DNA of 41,672 bases from Kitasatospora cheerisanensis KCTC 2395. Its GTDB lineage: Bacteria; Actinomycetota; Actinomycetes; Streptomycetales; Streptomycetaceae. This document shows positions 34,901 to 41,672 of the stretch, one piece after another. Position 1 is the stretch's first letter. Every line of letters begins with the position of its first letter. Under the pieces are notes generated by a model. It ran no database searches. It had not been told where the DNA came from and saw only the letters and a program-made list of their open reading frames with translations. Both the position numbers and the translations under genes were made by a program. The stretch is from NCBI RefSeq assembly GCF_000696185.1, contig NZ_KK853998.1, forward strand, positions 53,082 to 94,753, read 5' to 3'.

Positions 34901-36219
34901 ACACCGGAAACGGCCGAAACACCAAGAAGTGCGGCGGCGGCTGGTCCGGCTTCACCTGCCACATAAGTAACGGCGCGAAGCGAGTCCAGAACTTCACCAC
35001 CGACCACCCCGTCGTCCGCGCAGTCGTAGTCATGGCGGTCGAGATCGGCGCCGGCGCCATGTGCTACACCAGCGGCATCGCCGGAGCCGTCGCAACCGGC
35101 GGCGCGAGCGCGGTAGCAGCAGCGGTCGGCTGCGCCGCGGCGGTCGGAGCACTCGGCGCCGGCCTCAACAACATGCTCGACGGCAACGCCGACCACTCAG
35201 TGGGAGGACTCCTCAAAGACGAGCTGACCGGCGCAGCAATCGCCGTGACAGCCGAGACCGGCCTCGCACTCGCAGCCCCGGTACTCAAGAAGGCTGGGGG
35301 TGAGGCACTCGAAAAAGTCGGAGGCTGGCTTAGCGGCAATGGCGGCGGCTGCAAAAACAGCTTCCCCGCCGGAACCATGGTTCTGCTGGCCGACGGAACC
35401 ACCAAGCCCATCGACCAACTGACCACCGACGACACCGTCACCGCAACCGATCCCGCAACCCGCACCACCCACCCCGAACCGGTCACTGCGACCATCATCG
35501 GCCACAACGACACCGAATTCACCGAACTCACCCTCACCGCCCAGGCCCAAACCACGAACATCGTCTCAACCCAGCACCACCCCTACTGGGACATCACCAC
35601 AAACCGCTGGATGGACGCCGGCGACCTCAAGCCCGGCGACCAAGTCCTCTCCACCGACGACACCACCGCCACGATCGAAGCCGTACGCACCTACCGAACC
35701 GGACCGCAGACCGCCTACAACCTCACCGTCGCTGACCTCCACACGTACTATGTGCTGGCGGGCAAGAGCCCGGTCCTGGTTCACAACTGCAATGTACCCA
35801 GTACACGCGGTGAGCCCGGCGGTCGCGCCGCGGATGTGGTTGTGGATCCGGCTCCGGCAGCCTGGTCCCAGGCTGAGCGTCTCGAACAGGTCTCGCAACG
35901 AGTACCTCAGTTCGCACTGTTCGCTTCCAGCGCCAAGACAAGAAGTCGTACTTATGTCGGAGCACTCAACACCCGGACGGGAGATACGGTGCTCGCATCC
36001 TCCGGTTGCGGGTACTGCGCCGAAGGGAACGCTTTGCTCGCGCTGGGAGGAAACGCGGATGAAGTGATCTTCACTCATGCCTATACCCTTGGTCGCGACA
36101 GCAGTGGAGCGTGGTCGGCTATCGTCAAGCCTGTCTGTGTTCGGTGCCAAGTAGACTATCCGAGTCGAGGCAACTTCGTGCCGGGAATTACCGCCGAGCC
36201 TGGTGGTCCATGGAGATGA
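28975..36219 (+). CDS. Secreted Rhs protein with Hint and deaminase-like toxin
   Basis: This 2414-aa protein has a signal peptide (about 1-42: LVALLAVLMTLLTAPSVEA). GTG 28975 is preferred over ATG 28951 because GGAGA lies six bases upstream. An SpvB/TcdB-like entry (SYDSSAVDGKTSASNSQSS) is followed by YD repeats (about 700-1900) and the Rhs core end (GAREYDPVHGRFINPDPL, YAYSNNDPVNSSDPSGL). A Hint self-cleaving domain (Cys2126 in the CKNSFPAGTMV segment, to VHNC at 2272) precedes the last 142 residues. These show a deaminase zinc motif: CGYCAEGNAL (Cys2348, Glu2350) and KPVCVRC (Cys2388, Cys2391). It likely deaminates nucleic acid bases in target cells after Hint release. A putative immunity gene follows. 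Confidence 0.85.
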   Translation: MGPWRAGTPLGRWLRERTRGIGLVALLAVLMTLLTAPSVEAMAANRDRGKDWKPKAQLSDTKPVKGTDLVPAKPNKPEFPVPKDWRSTAAGTPPSGSAEVTVGAGSAEAKDAAAATGGAAPAAGGRGLVKAGSLPVAVAAADSVAAHKVKVEVADQAKAKAAGAVGPIVALTDSAAAAGSAGRKVTVDIDLNAWSGPLWADRARLVALPACALTTPDKPECRTQTRIESKVDTSSSRLSADVTLPIGNAAPMVLATLSDSSGPTGSYAATSLSTSAAWGAGSNMGNFTYSYPIQMPAGIAGAAPSVALSYDSSAVDGKTSASNSQSSWLGDGWSYEPGFIERSYKSCSKDGIDGSGDLCWGGQNASMSLAGHSGALVRDDDTGVWHLQGDDGTKLELLTGAPNGLYNGEYWKVTVADGTQYWFGQNHLPGGDNADPASNSAWSEPVYSPNSGDPCYNSGTGKGSWCSMGWRWNLDYVVDTHQNLISYSYATETNKYSRGAGQNSGNGTLTSYVRGGTLSQISYGQRLPEQVAAHGTLKPAAKAIFTTFERCLPEDKTFACDPSQRTSANATKWPDVPLDQLCDTSCTNSGPSFFSTKRLTGISTQVLVATDYRTVDTWDLTHIFKDPGDTTRAALWLASIKRTGTNGQEKAELPLVSFTPVELDNRVDGLVPAQPAFRRPRMQQITTETGGKILVYYSSPECSRVKNHMPSSEDGNTMACQPVHWYLPGSSSPDPVNDWFNKYLVTSVAESDAVTGWAMTKTTAYTYNGGAAWHRNDSEWTDPKTRTWDSFRGYQSVDAFLGSGNTGEAPKTQQRVTYLRGMDGDVLANGTQRSVSVTTPLGGSVTDSDWLAGSPITTEVYDRAGGQVVSVSGTTSSGQRATATHKQSGGMPDLVARYPADQVTTVAKSKLADGSWRTTTKTATSDPAHANRELQVDDKGDGTAATPEICTTTKYATSSNSALVALVSEKKSVAGPCGTTATSSNTVSNTRTLYDSKPFGQAGTLAEATGAQTLDHYNDAGNPVYIHTATTAFDVYGRPVSNTESDGSTYDTDGNQLTGRNPAATAATTTTTYTPATGAIPTKVTSTGAMGSGWTSTATQDPGRNLPLASTDLNGRTTTEQYDGLGRLTAVWIPGRATSLSPNYKFSYAVNGVSGPSVVTSQSHNETASDLYQTKTDLYDGLGRLRQTQTTPLTTIPGRYVTDTQYDSHGWVTKASAPYYNPDSSPNGTVVVPKVDSEVLAQTWSTYDGMGRVTKSDFRSNAQTQWSTITAYPGADRVDVTPPQGGTPTSTFTDARGRTTALWQYRGSAVTGRAADADVTTYAFTPSGQPTSRTDSQGNTWTYGYDLRGRQTSVTDPDTGTTRTAYDVNSRVASTTDAKGSVLAYSYDLLGRKTGIYAGSVAPANQLAGWTYDTVAGAKGKPASSTRYVGGTTGNAYTQTVTAYDTNYRPTGSSVTIPANEGALAGTYTTTNAYTPITGLLDHTNLPAMGGLPAEEVDYLYSDTGLLLGSAGLSTLAQSVQYDGLGRTLQTTLGDFGTQVSSTPIYDPATGRVVKSTLERQVGPKELDVTTYTYNQAGRITSVSDIQNASATDTQCFTYDYLGRLTNAWTDTAGTTTKASPSVPGIGGCVNATGPAMTGTPAKPSVGGPSPYWQTYDYDPSGNRKSLVQHDVTGNTAKDITTTQTFGAPKSVNTPTTAPNTGGGTGGPHGLQNASTKSASGTVATSYQYDAIGHTTSITETSGTTALTWNGEDKLESVTKTGEAKGTSYLYDADGNQLIRRNPGKTTLNLGSDELTLDTATGSMSDVRYYSAPGGLTITRVTGPTGGGTLVYQASDPHGTSSVQINTDAGQSVTRRPVDPFGNPRGAQPAPGAWSGDKGFVGGTLDTATGLTNLGAREYDPVHGRFINPDPLIDAANPQQWNGYAYSNNDPVNSSDPSGLMTNAYSGSVWNLDSEPVYQSETPATTDSNGNGSGGNTGNGRNTKKCGGGWSGFTCHISNGAKRVQNFTTDHPVVRAVVVMAVEIGAGAMCYTSGIAGAVATGGASAVAAAVGCAAAVGALGAGLNNMLDGNADHSVGGLLKDELTGAAIAVTAETGLALAAPVLKKAGGEALEKVGGWLSGNGGGCKNSFPAGTMVLLADGTTKPIDQLTTDDTVTATDPATRTTHPEPVTATIIGHNDTEFTELTLTAQAQTTNIVSTQHHPYWDITTNRWMDAGDLKPGDQVLSTDDTTATIEAVRTYRTGPQTAYNLTVADLHTYYVLAGKSPVLVHNCNVPSTRGEPGGRAADVVVDPAPAAWSQAERLEQVSQRVPQFALFASSAKTRSRTYVGALNTRTGDTVLASSGCGYCAEGNALLALGGNADEVIFTHAYTLGRDSSGAWSAIVKPVCVRCQVDYPSRGNFVPGITAEPGGPWR

Positions 36220-36236
36220 AAGAAGAGGGCACCGCC

Positions 36237-36773
36237 ATGAGTATGTTTGAGATTGAGCTACAGAAATTTGATTGGCTGCAGATTGAATGCGGCTGCGGCC
36301 TGAGTGCCGAGCATCTTCCAGCCAGGATCGCCGAACTGGTGACGCTTGATCAGAACCACGGTCGTGGCGCGGCATTCAATACGTCACTTCGCGACCACGT
36401 CTTGACGGGATCCGACGGCCTCGTGGCGGCATCTCCGGCGTTCCTCGCGGTGGCCATGGCTGCTCTCACCGGGCCACTTTCCGAACCTGCCAGACGTGAG
36501 ACCCTTGGTACGATTCTGCAAATCCTTGGGGCGGCGACTTCTGTGGAAGGTACCAGCGTCTCAGAGAATGCTTTCGCCAAGGAATGCGTTGATGCCGTAC
36601 GGCAGGGGCAATGGCTCTTGTATGCAGAAGTCATGTATGGCACCTCACTGGCGGGAGCGGCTTACGCCTTCGAGTCGCTCATGCTTATTGAGGAGGACCG
36701 AAATAGGCTCCGCGCGGTTCAGGTTGCCGCAGAGGATCGCCTCCCATGGGACCTCAAAGCAGAGGAACTTTGA
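36237..36773 (+). CDS. Putative immunity protein for deaminase toxin
   Basis: This 178-aa protein starts at ATG 36237 after AGAGGGCACCGCC, 17 bases past the toxin stop. Other in-frame ATGs at 36210, 36216 and 36243 are less well placed. It is mainly helical and acidic, with FLAVAMAALTGPLSEPARRETLG, which could be a HEAT-like helical pair. The base composition is clearly more AT-rich than most of the window, like the toxin tip, so toxin and immunity genes probably moved together. The function is inferred from position. Confidence 0.65.
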   Translation: MSMFEIELQKFDWLQIECGCGLSAEHLPARIAELVTLDQNHGRGAAFNTSLRDHVLTGSDGLVAASPAFLAVAMAALTGPLSEPARRETLGTILQILGAATSVEGTSVSENAFAKECVDAVRQGQWLLYAEVMYGTSLAGAAYAFESLMLIEEDRNRLRAVQVAAEDRLPWDLKAEEL

Positions 36774-37252
36774 TTCGGCGACTTGGGGCAAAAGAGCCAC
36801 CTAACTCGAGATTTTCTGAAGACTTCACAGCGCCTTGGTGATACGGGGCGTCGGAGGTCGTGTTGTCCGAGCGTCAGCGGAAGTGTGAGACGTAGCTCCG
36901 CTCCCTGGACTCACGAGTAGTTCGCTTTGTAGCGGCAGTAAGCTTGAAGCCCCGTCAGGTGTAGCCTGACGGGGCTTCTGCGTGCGGTGACGGCAGTAGT
37001 GACGGCAACGCAGTGGACGGGTGCTGCGTAACTGCCTACCGTCCTCTGCAATAGCGCGACGTCGAACCGGCTGGCAACAGCACCAGAACTTGCCCGACCG
37101 GAGGAAAATATGCTCCATCGTGCGTACTTGACGGCACTGCAATGCCGCACGGGCCCATCCACCACCGTTCGACCTATGAACTCGTAACACGATCTTGGTG
37201 ACCGTTGCTGGTGGGGCGTGACCGATGTGACGATTCGTCGGTTCGTGATGGA
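36774..37252. other. Intergenic gap with strong hairpin and short repeat
   Basis: No gene is seen in these 479 bases. A 13-bp perfect hairpin lies at 36947-36977. A short tandem repeat follows (GTGACGGCAGTA at 36987 and GTGACGGCAACG at 36999). The left end of the IS-like element probably lies near its 3' side, but I could not place the terminal repeat. Confidence 0.5.
36947..36977. terminator. 13-bp hairpin terminator
   Basis: AAGCCCCGTCAGG (36947-36959) and CCTGACGGGGCTT (36965-36977) pair perfectly around a 5-base loop. It is 173 bases after the putative immunity gene and is symmetric enough to act on either strand. Confidence 0.65.
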
Positions 37253-37775
37253 GTGAGCAATAAGCCGTGGATCGTGGACGACGAGCTGCGGGCCCGGATC
37301 GAGCCGCTGCTGCCGGCCTGGCCGGAGCGGTCGCCGGGCCCTCGCCCGGTAGACGACCGGCTGTGCCTGCAGGGGATTCTCTTCGTGCTGTACACCGGGA
37401 TCGCCTGGCATCAGTTGCCGCCCGAGTTGGGCTTCGGCTCCGGGCAGACTTGCTGGCGGCGGCTCGGCCGCTGGCAGAAGGCCGGGGTGTTCGAGGTCCT
37501 GCACCGCTTACTCCTGGCCGAGTTGAACGCGGCCAGACTGATCGACTGGACCCGCGCGTGCGTGGACGCCTCCCACGTACGCGCGAAAAAGGGGGTGAGG
37601 CGACCGGTCCGTCGCCGGTCGACCGCCGCAAGGCCGGCAGCAAGCACCACGTGATCAGCGACGGCGGCGGGATCCCGTTCCATGTGATCACCACCGCAGC
37701 CAACGTCAACGACGTCACCCGGACCCTCGACCTGGTCGACGGCATCCCATCGGTCGCCGGCCGGGTCGGCCGACG
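37253..37775 (+). mobile_element. IS5-family transposase, 3' truncated, -1 slippery site
   Basis: The first frame starts at GTG 37253 (SNKPWIVDDELRARIEPLLP) and has ILFVLYTGIAWHQLPPELGF and the catalytic-type ACVDASHVRAKKG. At AAAAAGGGGG (37586-37595) the signal passes to the -1 frame, reading GGEATGPSPVDRRKAGSKHH, then ITTAANVNDVTRTLDLVDGIP. A/G-run frameshifting between two transposase ORFs is known in the IS5 family (IS427-type). The remaining C-terminal region with the second and third catalytic acids is absent: sequence changes near 37775 to a recombinase-like protein. So the element is truncated and probably inactive. Confidence 0.75.
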
Positions 37776-38417
37776 CCGCGACCTCGACGTCCCCTTGCGG
37801 CCACGGCCCGACCCCGTCGCCCTGGACGAGGACTCCCACTGGGAGATCCTCCACCAGTGCCTGACCGACACCGCCATGCCGCTCGACATCCGCACCGCCG
37901 GCGCCATCCTCCTCCTCTTCGGCCAGGAGATCACCCGGATCGCCGCCCTGCCCGCCGCCGCCGTGACCGTGGCCAACGGCGACACGGTCCTGTTACTGGA
38001 CCGCGTCCCCCTGCTCCTGCCCGACCCCCTCGGCCTGCTCCTGACCGCCTTCGCCGACCGGCCCCGGCCGACGGGCTGGGCGGCGAACCACCCCAACCCC
38101 TGGCACTTCCCCTCGGCCGAACCCGGCCGGCACATCACCGGCAGCACGCTGGCCCGCCGCCTCACCGCCCACGGCATCCCCAACCGCCCGGCCCGGGCCG
38201 GCGCCCTCGTCCAACTCGCCCAGGACATGCCCCGGCCGTCCTCGCCCCCATGCTCGGCCTCCACCTGATCACCGTCACCAAGTGGCGCACGCGCGCGGCC
38301 ACCGACTGGACTGCCTACCTCCAGGCCCGCGCCGCCGACCGAAGGACGAGACGATCCGGGCCGGAAGCGGCGACGGCCGTCGTCAACCCGGACAGCGGCA
38401 CGCCGCCCGGGGGGTGA
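37776..38417 (+). pseudogene. Tyrosine-recombinase-like C-terminal relic
   Basis: Joined in frame to the truncated transposase is a different protein: LDIRTAGAILLLFGQEITRIAALPAA, then GRHITGSTLARRLTAHGIPN. A frame slip at the CCCC near 38230 follows, then MLGLHLITVTKWRTRAATDW. This resembles the C-terminal half of streptomycete site-specific integrase-like proteins (ITRL and LLGLHxxTxxKW patterns). The N-terminal half is gone and one C is missing, so it is not functional. It marks a recombination junction with the IS. Confidence 0.5.
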
Positions 38418-38459
38418 CGAACCGTCGGCCGCAGGGCGGAGACCGGTAGCCCTTGCTGC

Positions 38460-39137
38460 ATGATCACTTCAGCACGGTGGCGCCGCGGCGCCACCGCTCT
38501 CGCCGCGCTTGCCCTCGCCCTGATCCCCGCGGCCGCCCCGGCGGGCGCGACCGAGCCGGCCGCGGCCCCGCTCGTCCAGCACCGTCAGCTGCCTGAGCCG
38601 CCGCCGCTCGAGCAGGTCCGCGCGGAACTCGACGAGCTGGTCGTCGAGGCCCCGCACAGCATGGACGGGTACTCGCGGGAGAAGTTCCCGCACTGGATCC
38701 GGCAGTACGGCACCTGCGACACCCGCGAGGTCGTCCTGCAACGCGACGGAGTGGACATCGTCCAGGACAACCAGTGCCGCGCCGTGTCAGGTTCTTGGGT
38801 GAGCCCGTACGACGACAAGGCCTTCACGGACGCCAAGCTGCTGGACATCGACCACCTCGTCCCGCTCGCCGCCTCGTGGCGGTCCGGAGCCGACACCTGG
38901 ACCACCGACAAGCGCCGCGCGTTCGCCAACGACCTCGCGCACTCCCAGCTCGTCGCCGTCAGCGCCGCGTCCAACAGGGCCAAAGCCGACAAGGGGCCGG
39001 ACCAGTGGCGCCCGCCGCTGCGGTCGTACTGGTGCACCTACAGCCGTGCCTGGACCGACATCAAGTACGTCTACGGCCTCAGCACCACCGAGCCGGAGAA
39101 GACCGCGTTGAACGAGATGCTCGACACCTGCGTGTAG
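38460..39137 (+). CDS. Secreted HNH nuclease (DUF1524/GmrSD-type)
   Basis: This 225-aa protein has a signal peptide (TALAALALALIPAAAPAGA, about 1-31). The nuclease core is LLDIDHLVPLAASWRSGADTW (His in the DIDH motif) and NRAKADKGPDQWRPP, the HNH-type arrangement of the DUF1524 family, which is often found as exported nucleases in actinomycetes. The Cys residues in CDTREVV, NQCR, YWCTY and DTCV could form disulfides outside the cell. It probably degrades DNA in the surroundings. The start has no strong ribosome site. A GC-rich hairpin follows the stop. Confidence 0.8.
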   Translation: MITSARWRRGATALAALALALIPAAAPAGATEPAAAPLVQHRQLPEPPPLEQVRAELDELVVEAPHSMDGYSREKFPHWIRQYGTCDTREVVLQRDGVDIVQDNQCRAVSGSWVSPYDDKAFTDAKLLDIDHLVPLAASWRSGADTWTTDKRRAFANDLAHSQLVAVSAASNRAKADKGPDQWRPPLRSYWCTYSRAWTDIKYVYGLSTTEPEKTALNEMLDTCV

Positions 39138-39146
39138 CCGTGTGCT

Positions 39147-39178
39147 GTCGGCCCGCCCGGCCGGGCGGGCGGGCCGAC
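39147..39178 (+). terminator. GC-rich hairpin after HNH nuclease
   Basis: GTCGGCCCGCC (39147-39157) and GGCGGGCCGAC (39168-39178) pair perfectly around a 10-base loop, 9 bases after the stop. The rest of the gap to 39422 holds no gene that I can support. Confidence 0.7.
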
Positions 39179-39422
39179 CTCCCGGCCGGGCGCGCCAGCA
39201 GAGGCCGTGAAGCCCGCAGGTGTCACTCCATGAGATCAGCTGAGACGCGGGAAAGTCGGTTCTTCCCCTGTGAAGGCCCTGGCGCGGGCCCTACGGTGTC
39301 GGCATCGGCACGGTTGCGCGGCCTTGTGAGCAAGGGGTAGGTCTGACGGCTGTTCCGCTGGCGGACGATGTCGCCGCTGCAGTCGGGTAGCGGCATGCGG
39401 GGCGGGGGTAGGGGGTTCAGGG

Positions 39423-41672
39423 GTGGAGCGGGTACGTCTTGCCGGGGTGAGCGGGCCGGGCAGGCCGGGTTCGGGGTACGCGGTCGGAGGCCGGCTGGTG
39501 CTGACCTCGGCGCACGTCACCGGCCCCGTCGGCGCACAGGTGGCCGTGTTCCACCCCGGCGGCACCGGCACCGCGGCCGGCGTGGTGGTGTGGGCCGGCG
39601 CTGCGGGCAAGCGCGGTGACGCGGCGCTCGTTCTGGTCGACGACTCCCCGCACTGGCAGCCGCCGACGGCGCCGGTGCGGTGGGGGCGTCTGGTCACCCC
39701 CCGTCCCGGCGCGCTGTGTGAGACGTGGGGGGTGCCGGAGGAGGCCCAGCGTCTCCGCACCGCGGTGGAGGCCGAGCAGTTGGCGGGCCGGATCAACCCC
39801 GGCACCGGCTTCGTCGGCAACCAGTACGTCATGGACCTCGACCAGCACCCCCCGCACTGGCCGGCCGAAGGCGCCTCGCCGTGGGGCGGGCTGTCCGGCG
39901 CGGCCGTCCTCACCGACCGGCTGCTGATCGGAGTGGTGGCCGCCGCCCGCGCCGGCTCCGGTCACGCCCGCCTGAACGTCGTCCCCGCCTACGTCCTCAC
40001 CCACGACCCTTCTTTCCGGGCGGCACTCACGGCACACGGCGGCGACCTGGTCGACGGCTTGGAGGCGGTGGAGTTCCACCACCTCACCGACTCCGCCCAC
40101 GGTCCGGCCGGGCCCGCCCCCGGTCACCCCCGCGGCTCTGCTGGAAGCCGGCCGGCAGACCGTTCCCTTCCACGGCCGCAAGCGGCCTCTCGCCGACCTG
40201 GAAGGGTGGTGCGCCCAGGGCGGGTTCGGGGCGTGGCTGCTGCACGGCCCGGGTGGGCAGGGCAAGACCCGCCTCGCCCACCATCTCGGCCGTGAACTCA
40301 CCGCCCGGGGCTGGACGGTGCTGTGGCCGCGCGCCGGCGCCCGCCCGGACCAGCTACTGGAGCTGCGACGGGCGGCGAAGCCGCTGCTGATCGTCCTCGA
40401 CTACGCCGAGACCCGCCCCGACCAGCTCGGCGCCCTCGTCGAGGCCGCCGCCGACCACCCCGGCACCAGCCCCTTCAAGCTCCTGCTGCTGGCCCGCACC
40501 GCGGGCGACTGGTGGCAGCAGGCCCGCGAGGGAAGCCGACAGGCCGAGGAACTCCTCGCCACCGCCAGAACCCACCGCCTCGCACCGTTGGAGGACGCCC
40601 CCGACCGCCGCGCCGTCCACTACCGCGACGCCGCCCGCGCCCTGGCCGCTGAACTCCCCACCGTGCCCGGCCTCAGCGGGCACGACTGGGCGGCAGCCGC
40701 CGCAAACCTGCGGCCGCCCCGGCACCTCGGCAGGGACGCCGCCTACGGGAACGCGCTCACCCTCCACATGACCGTCCTCGCCGGCCTTCTCGACACCGCC
40801 CACACCGAACCCGCGGGCAACGGCGGCGACGAGGACACACAGGACGTCGAGGACCGGCTCCTCGGCCACGAAGCCCGCTACTGGCGCGACACCGCCACCA
40901 CCCGCGGCCTCGCCCCAACCCTCGGCATGAACACCCTGAGGACCGCGCTCGCCGCGGCCCAGCTGACCGGCGCCGACGACGACGAAAGCGCCGACCTGCT
41001 GTGGCGGCGCCTACCCGTCCTCGCGGACCAGCCCCGCGACCGCCGCGACCAAGTCACCGCCTGGCTGGCTACCCTCTATCCCGCCACGGTGCCCGGTTCA
41101 CCGTGGGGCTCGCTGCAGCCCGACCGCCTCGCCGAACGCCACATCGGCCGCACCCTCCTGGCCGTCCCCCGCCTGGCCGACCAGCTCCTCGACGGCGCCG
41201 ACGACGCCCAGAGCGCCCAGCTCCTCACCGTCTACAGCCGCGCCGCCACCCACCCAGTCTTCGCCAACCGCCTCGACAGCCGGCTCACCGACCTCTGCGT
41301 CCGCCACCACGAGCTCCTGGCCCCGCACATCGTCACCACCGCGACCCGCACCGACCACCCCACACCCCTCATCGCCGCCCTCGACACCCTCACCACCCAC
41401 CCCGACACCCCCCTCGACACCCTCATCACGATTCACGATCTGTTCCCCCACACCAGCCACCGCCTCACGAACAGCGCGGTCGGCCTCACCCACGCCATCA
41501 CCGGCCACTACCGCACCCTGGTCGCGGCGAATCCGGACGCCCACCTGCCCGGCCTCGCCATGGCCCTCAACAGCCTCTCTCTCCGGCTCGGCGACGCGGG
41601 GCGGCGGGCGGAAGGCCTGGCAGTCACCCAAGAAGCCACCGGCCACTACCGCACCCTGGCCGCAGCGAACCC
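39423..41672 (+). CDS. Trypsin-STAND NTPase-TPR protein, frameshifted and cut by window edge
   Basis: The N-terminal 200 residues are a trypsin-like protease: GSGYAVGGRLVLTSAHV (His), RGDAALVLVDD (Asp), WGGLSGAAVL (Ser). Around 40107-40122 (C-rich run) the coding signal moves +1. There PPVTPAALLEAGRQTVPFHG leads into a STAND-type NTPase with Walker A HGPGGQGKTRLA and Walker B LLIVLDYAE. A helical region and TPR repeats (TGHYRTLVAANPDAHLPGLA, repeated as TGHYRTLAAANP) follow up to the window edge, where no stop is reached. Such proteins sense a target through TPRs and activate an attached protease, and several such families act in phage defence. In the unrepaired frame the protein stops at 40295. 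Confidence 0.65.

Noticed and set aside
30673..35196. Minus-strand frame of about 1500 codons opposite the second Rhs gene
   Set aside because: No domain or start context; explained by high GC and third-position bias of the plus-strand gene.
35350..35790. A true intein in the Rhs protein
   Set aside because: The Hint domain sits between Rhs core and toxin tip as in other polymorphic toxins, with no homing endonuclease and no conserved host protein interrupted; release of the tip is the better reading.
37081..37252. Left terminal inverted repeat of the IS
   Set aside because: The 3' end of the element is missing, so no partner repeat exists to define the left end.
1..41672. CRISPR array, tRNA, rRNA or linear-plasmid telomere
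   Set aside because: I found no regularly spaced identical repeats with unique spacers, no cloverleaf-like sequence, and no stacked end palindromes at either window edge.

Overview
The window is very GC-rich DNA with GTG/TTG starts, strong Shine-Dalgarno sites and many GC-rich hairpin terminators. This, with DUF2637, DUF6248-like, FtsK/TraB-type and Rhs-type proteins, points to a Streptomycetaceae actinomycete (Streptomyces or Kitasatospora). The content (transfer ATPase with small membrane proteins, ParA/ParB, cargo, IS remnants) fits a conjugative plasmid or large mobile element. No replication initiator, tRNA, rRNA, CRISPR array or telomere is visible.

Layout. (1) 1-7.7 kb is a transfer-like module: six small membrane proteins, an FtsK/SpoIIIE-type DNA translocase, and an 831-aa protein combining a coiled coil, DUF2637 and a C-terminal helix-turn-helix. 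The gap after the translocase holds a helically phased array of 8-bp repeats, a good candidate for a TraB recognition (clt-like) locus. The 3' part of the DUF2637 gene and the following gap hold about 28 GGTTCG/CGAACC hexamers, a candidate iteron or operator array. (2) 7.8-13.5 kb is small cargo: membrane protein, Nudix hydrolase, P-loop kinase, Cys-rich zinc-binding-like proteins, HAD phosphatase and a PycTM (Pycsar-effector-like) membrane protein. Several of these reading frames are broken by single-base indels. (3) 13.5-15.7 kb is a parAB operon on the minus strand with three copies of a 20-bp palindrome (one upstream of parA, two inside parB), which are candidate parS sites. (4) 15.7-24.2 kb holds a GvpU-like gene and its inverted truncated copy, a Nudix relic, a WXG100-like gene overlapping an Rhs toxin gene plus putative immunity gene, and several decayed small genes. 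(5) 24.3-36.8 kb holds two very large divergent secreted proteins: a 1428-aa FG-GAP/LamG/B-lectin protein, and a 2414-aa Rhs protein ending in a Hint domain and a deaminase-like toxin, followed by a putative immunity gene. (6) 36.8-41.7 kb holds an IS5-type transposase with a slippery frameshift site fused to a recombinase-like relic, a secreted HNH nuclease, and a trypsin-STAND-TPR protein that runs off the right edge.

How it fits together (inference): transfer and partition genes maintain the element, while two distinct Rhs toxin-immunity loci and several defence- or repair-like genes are cargo. Single-base frame disruptions cluster in the small accessory genes and spare the roughly 23 kb of large genes. 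This suggests recent cargo decay, although unpolished assembly errors in C/G/A runs remain possible.
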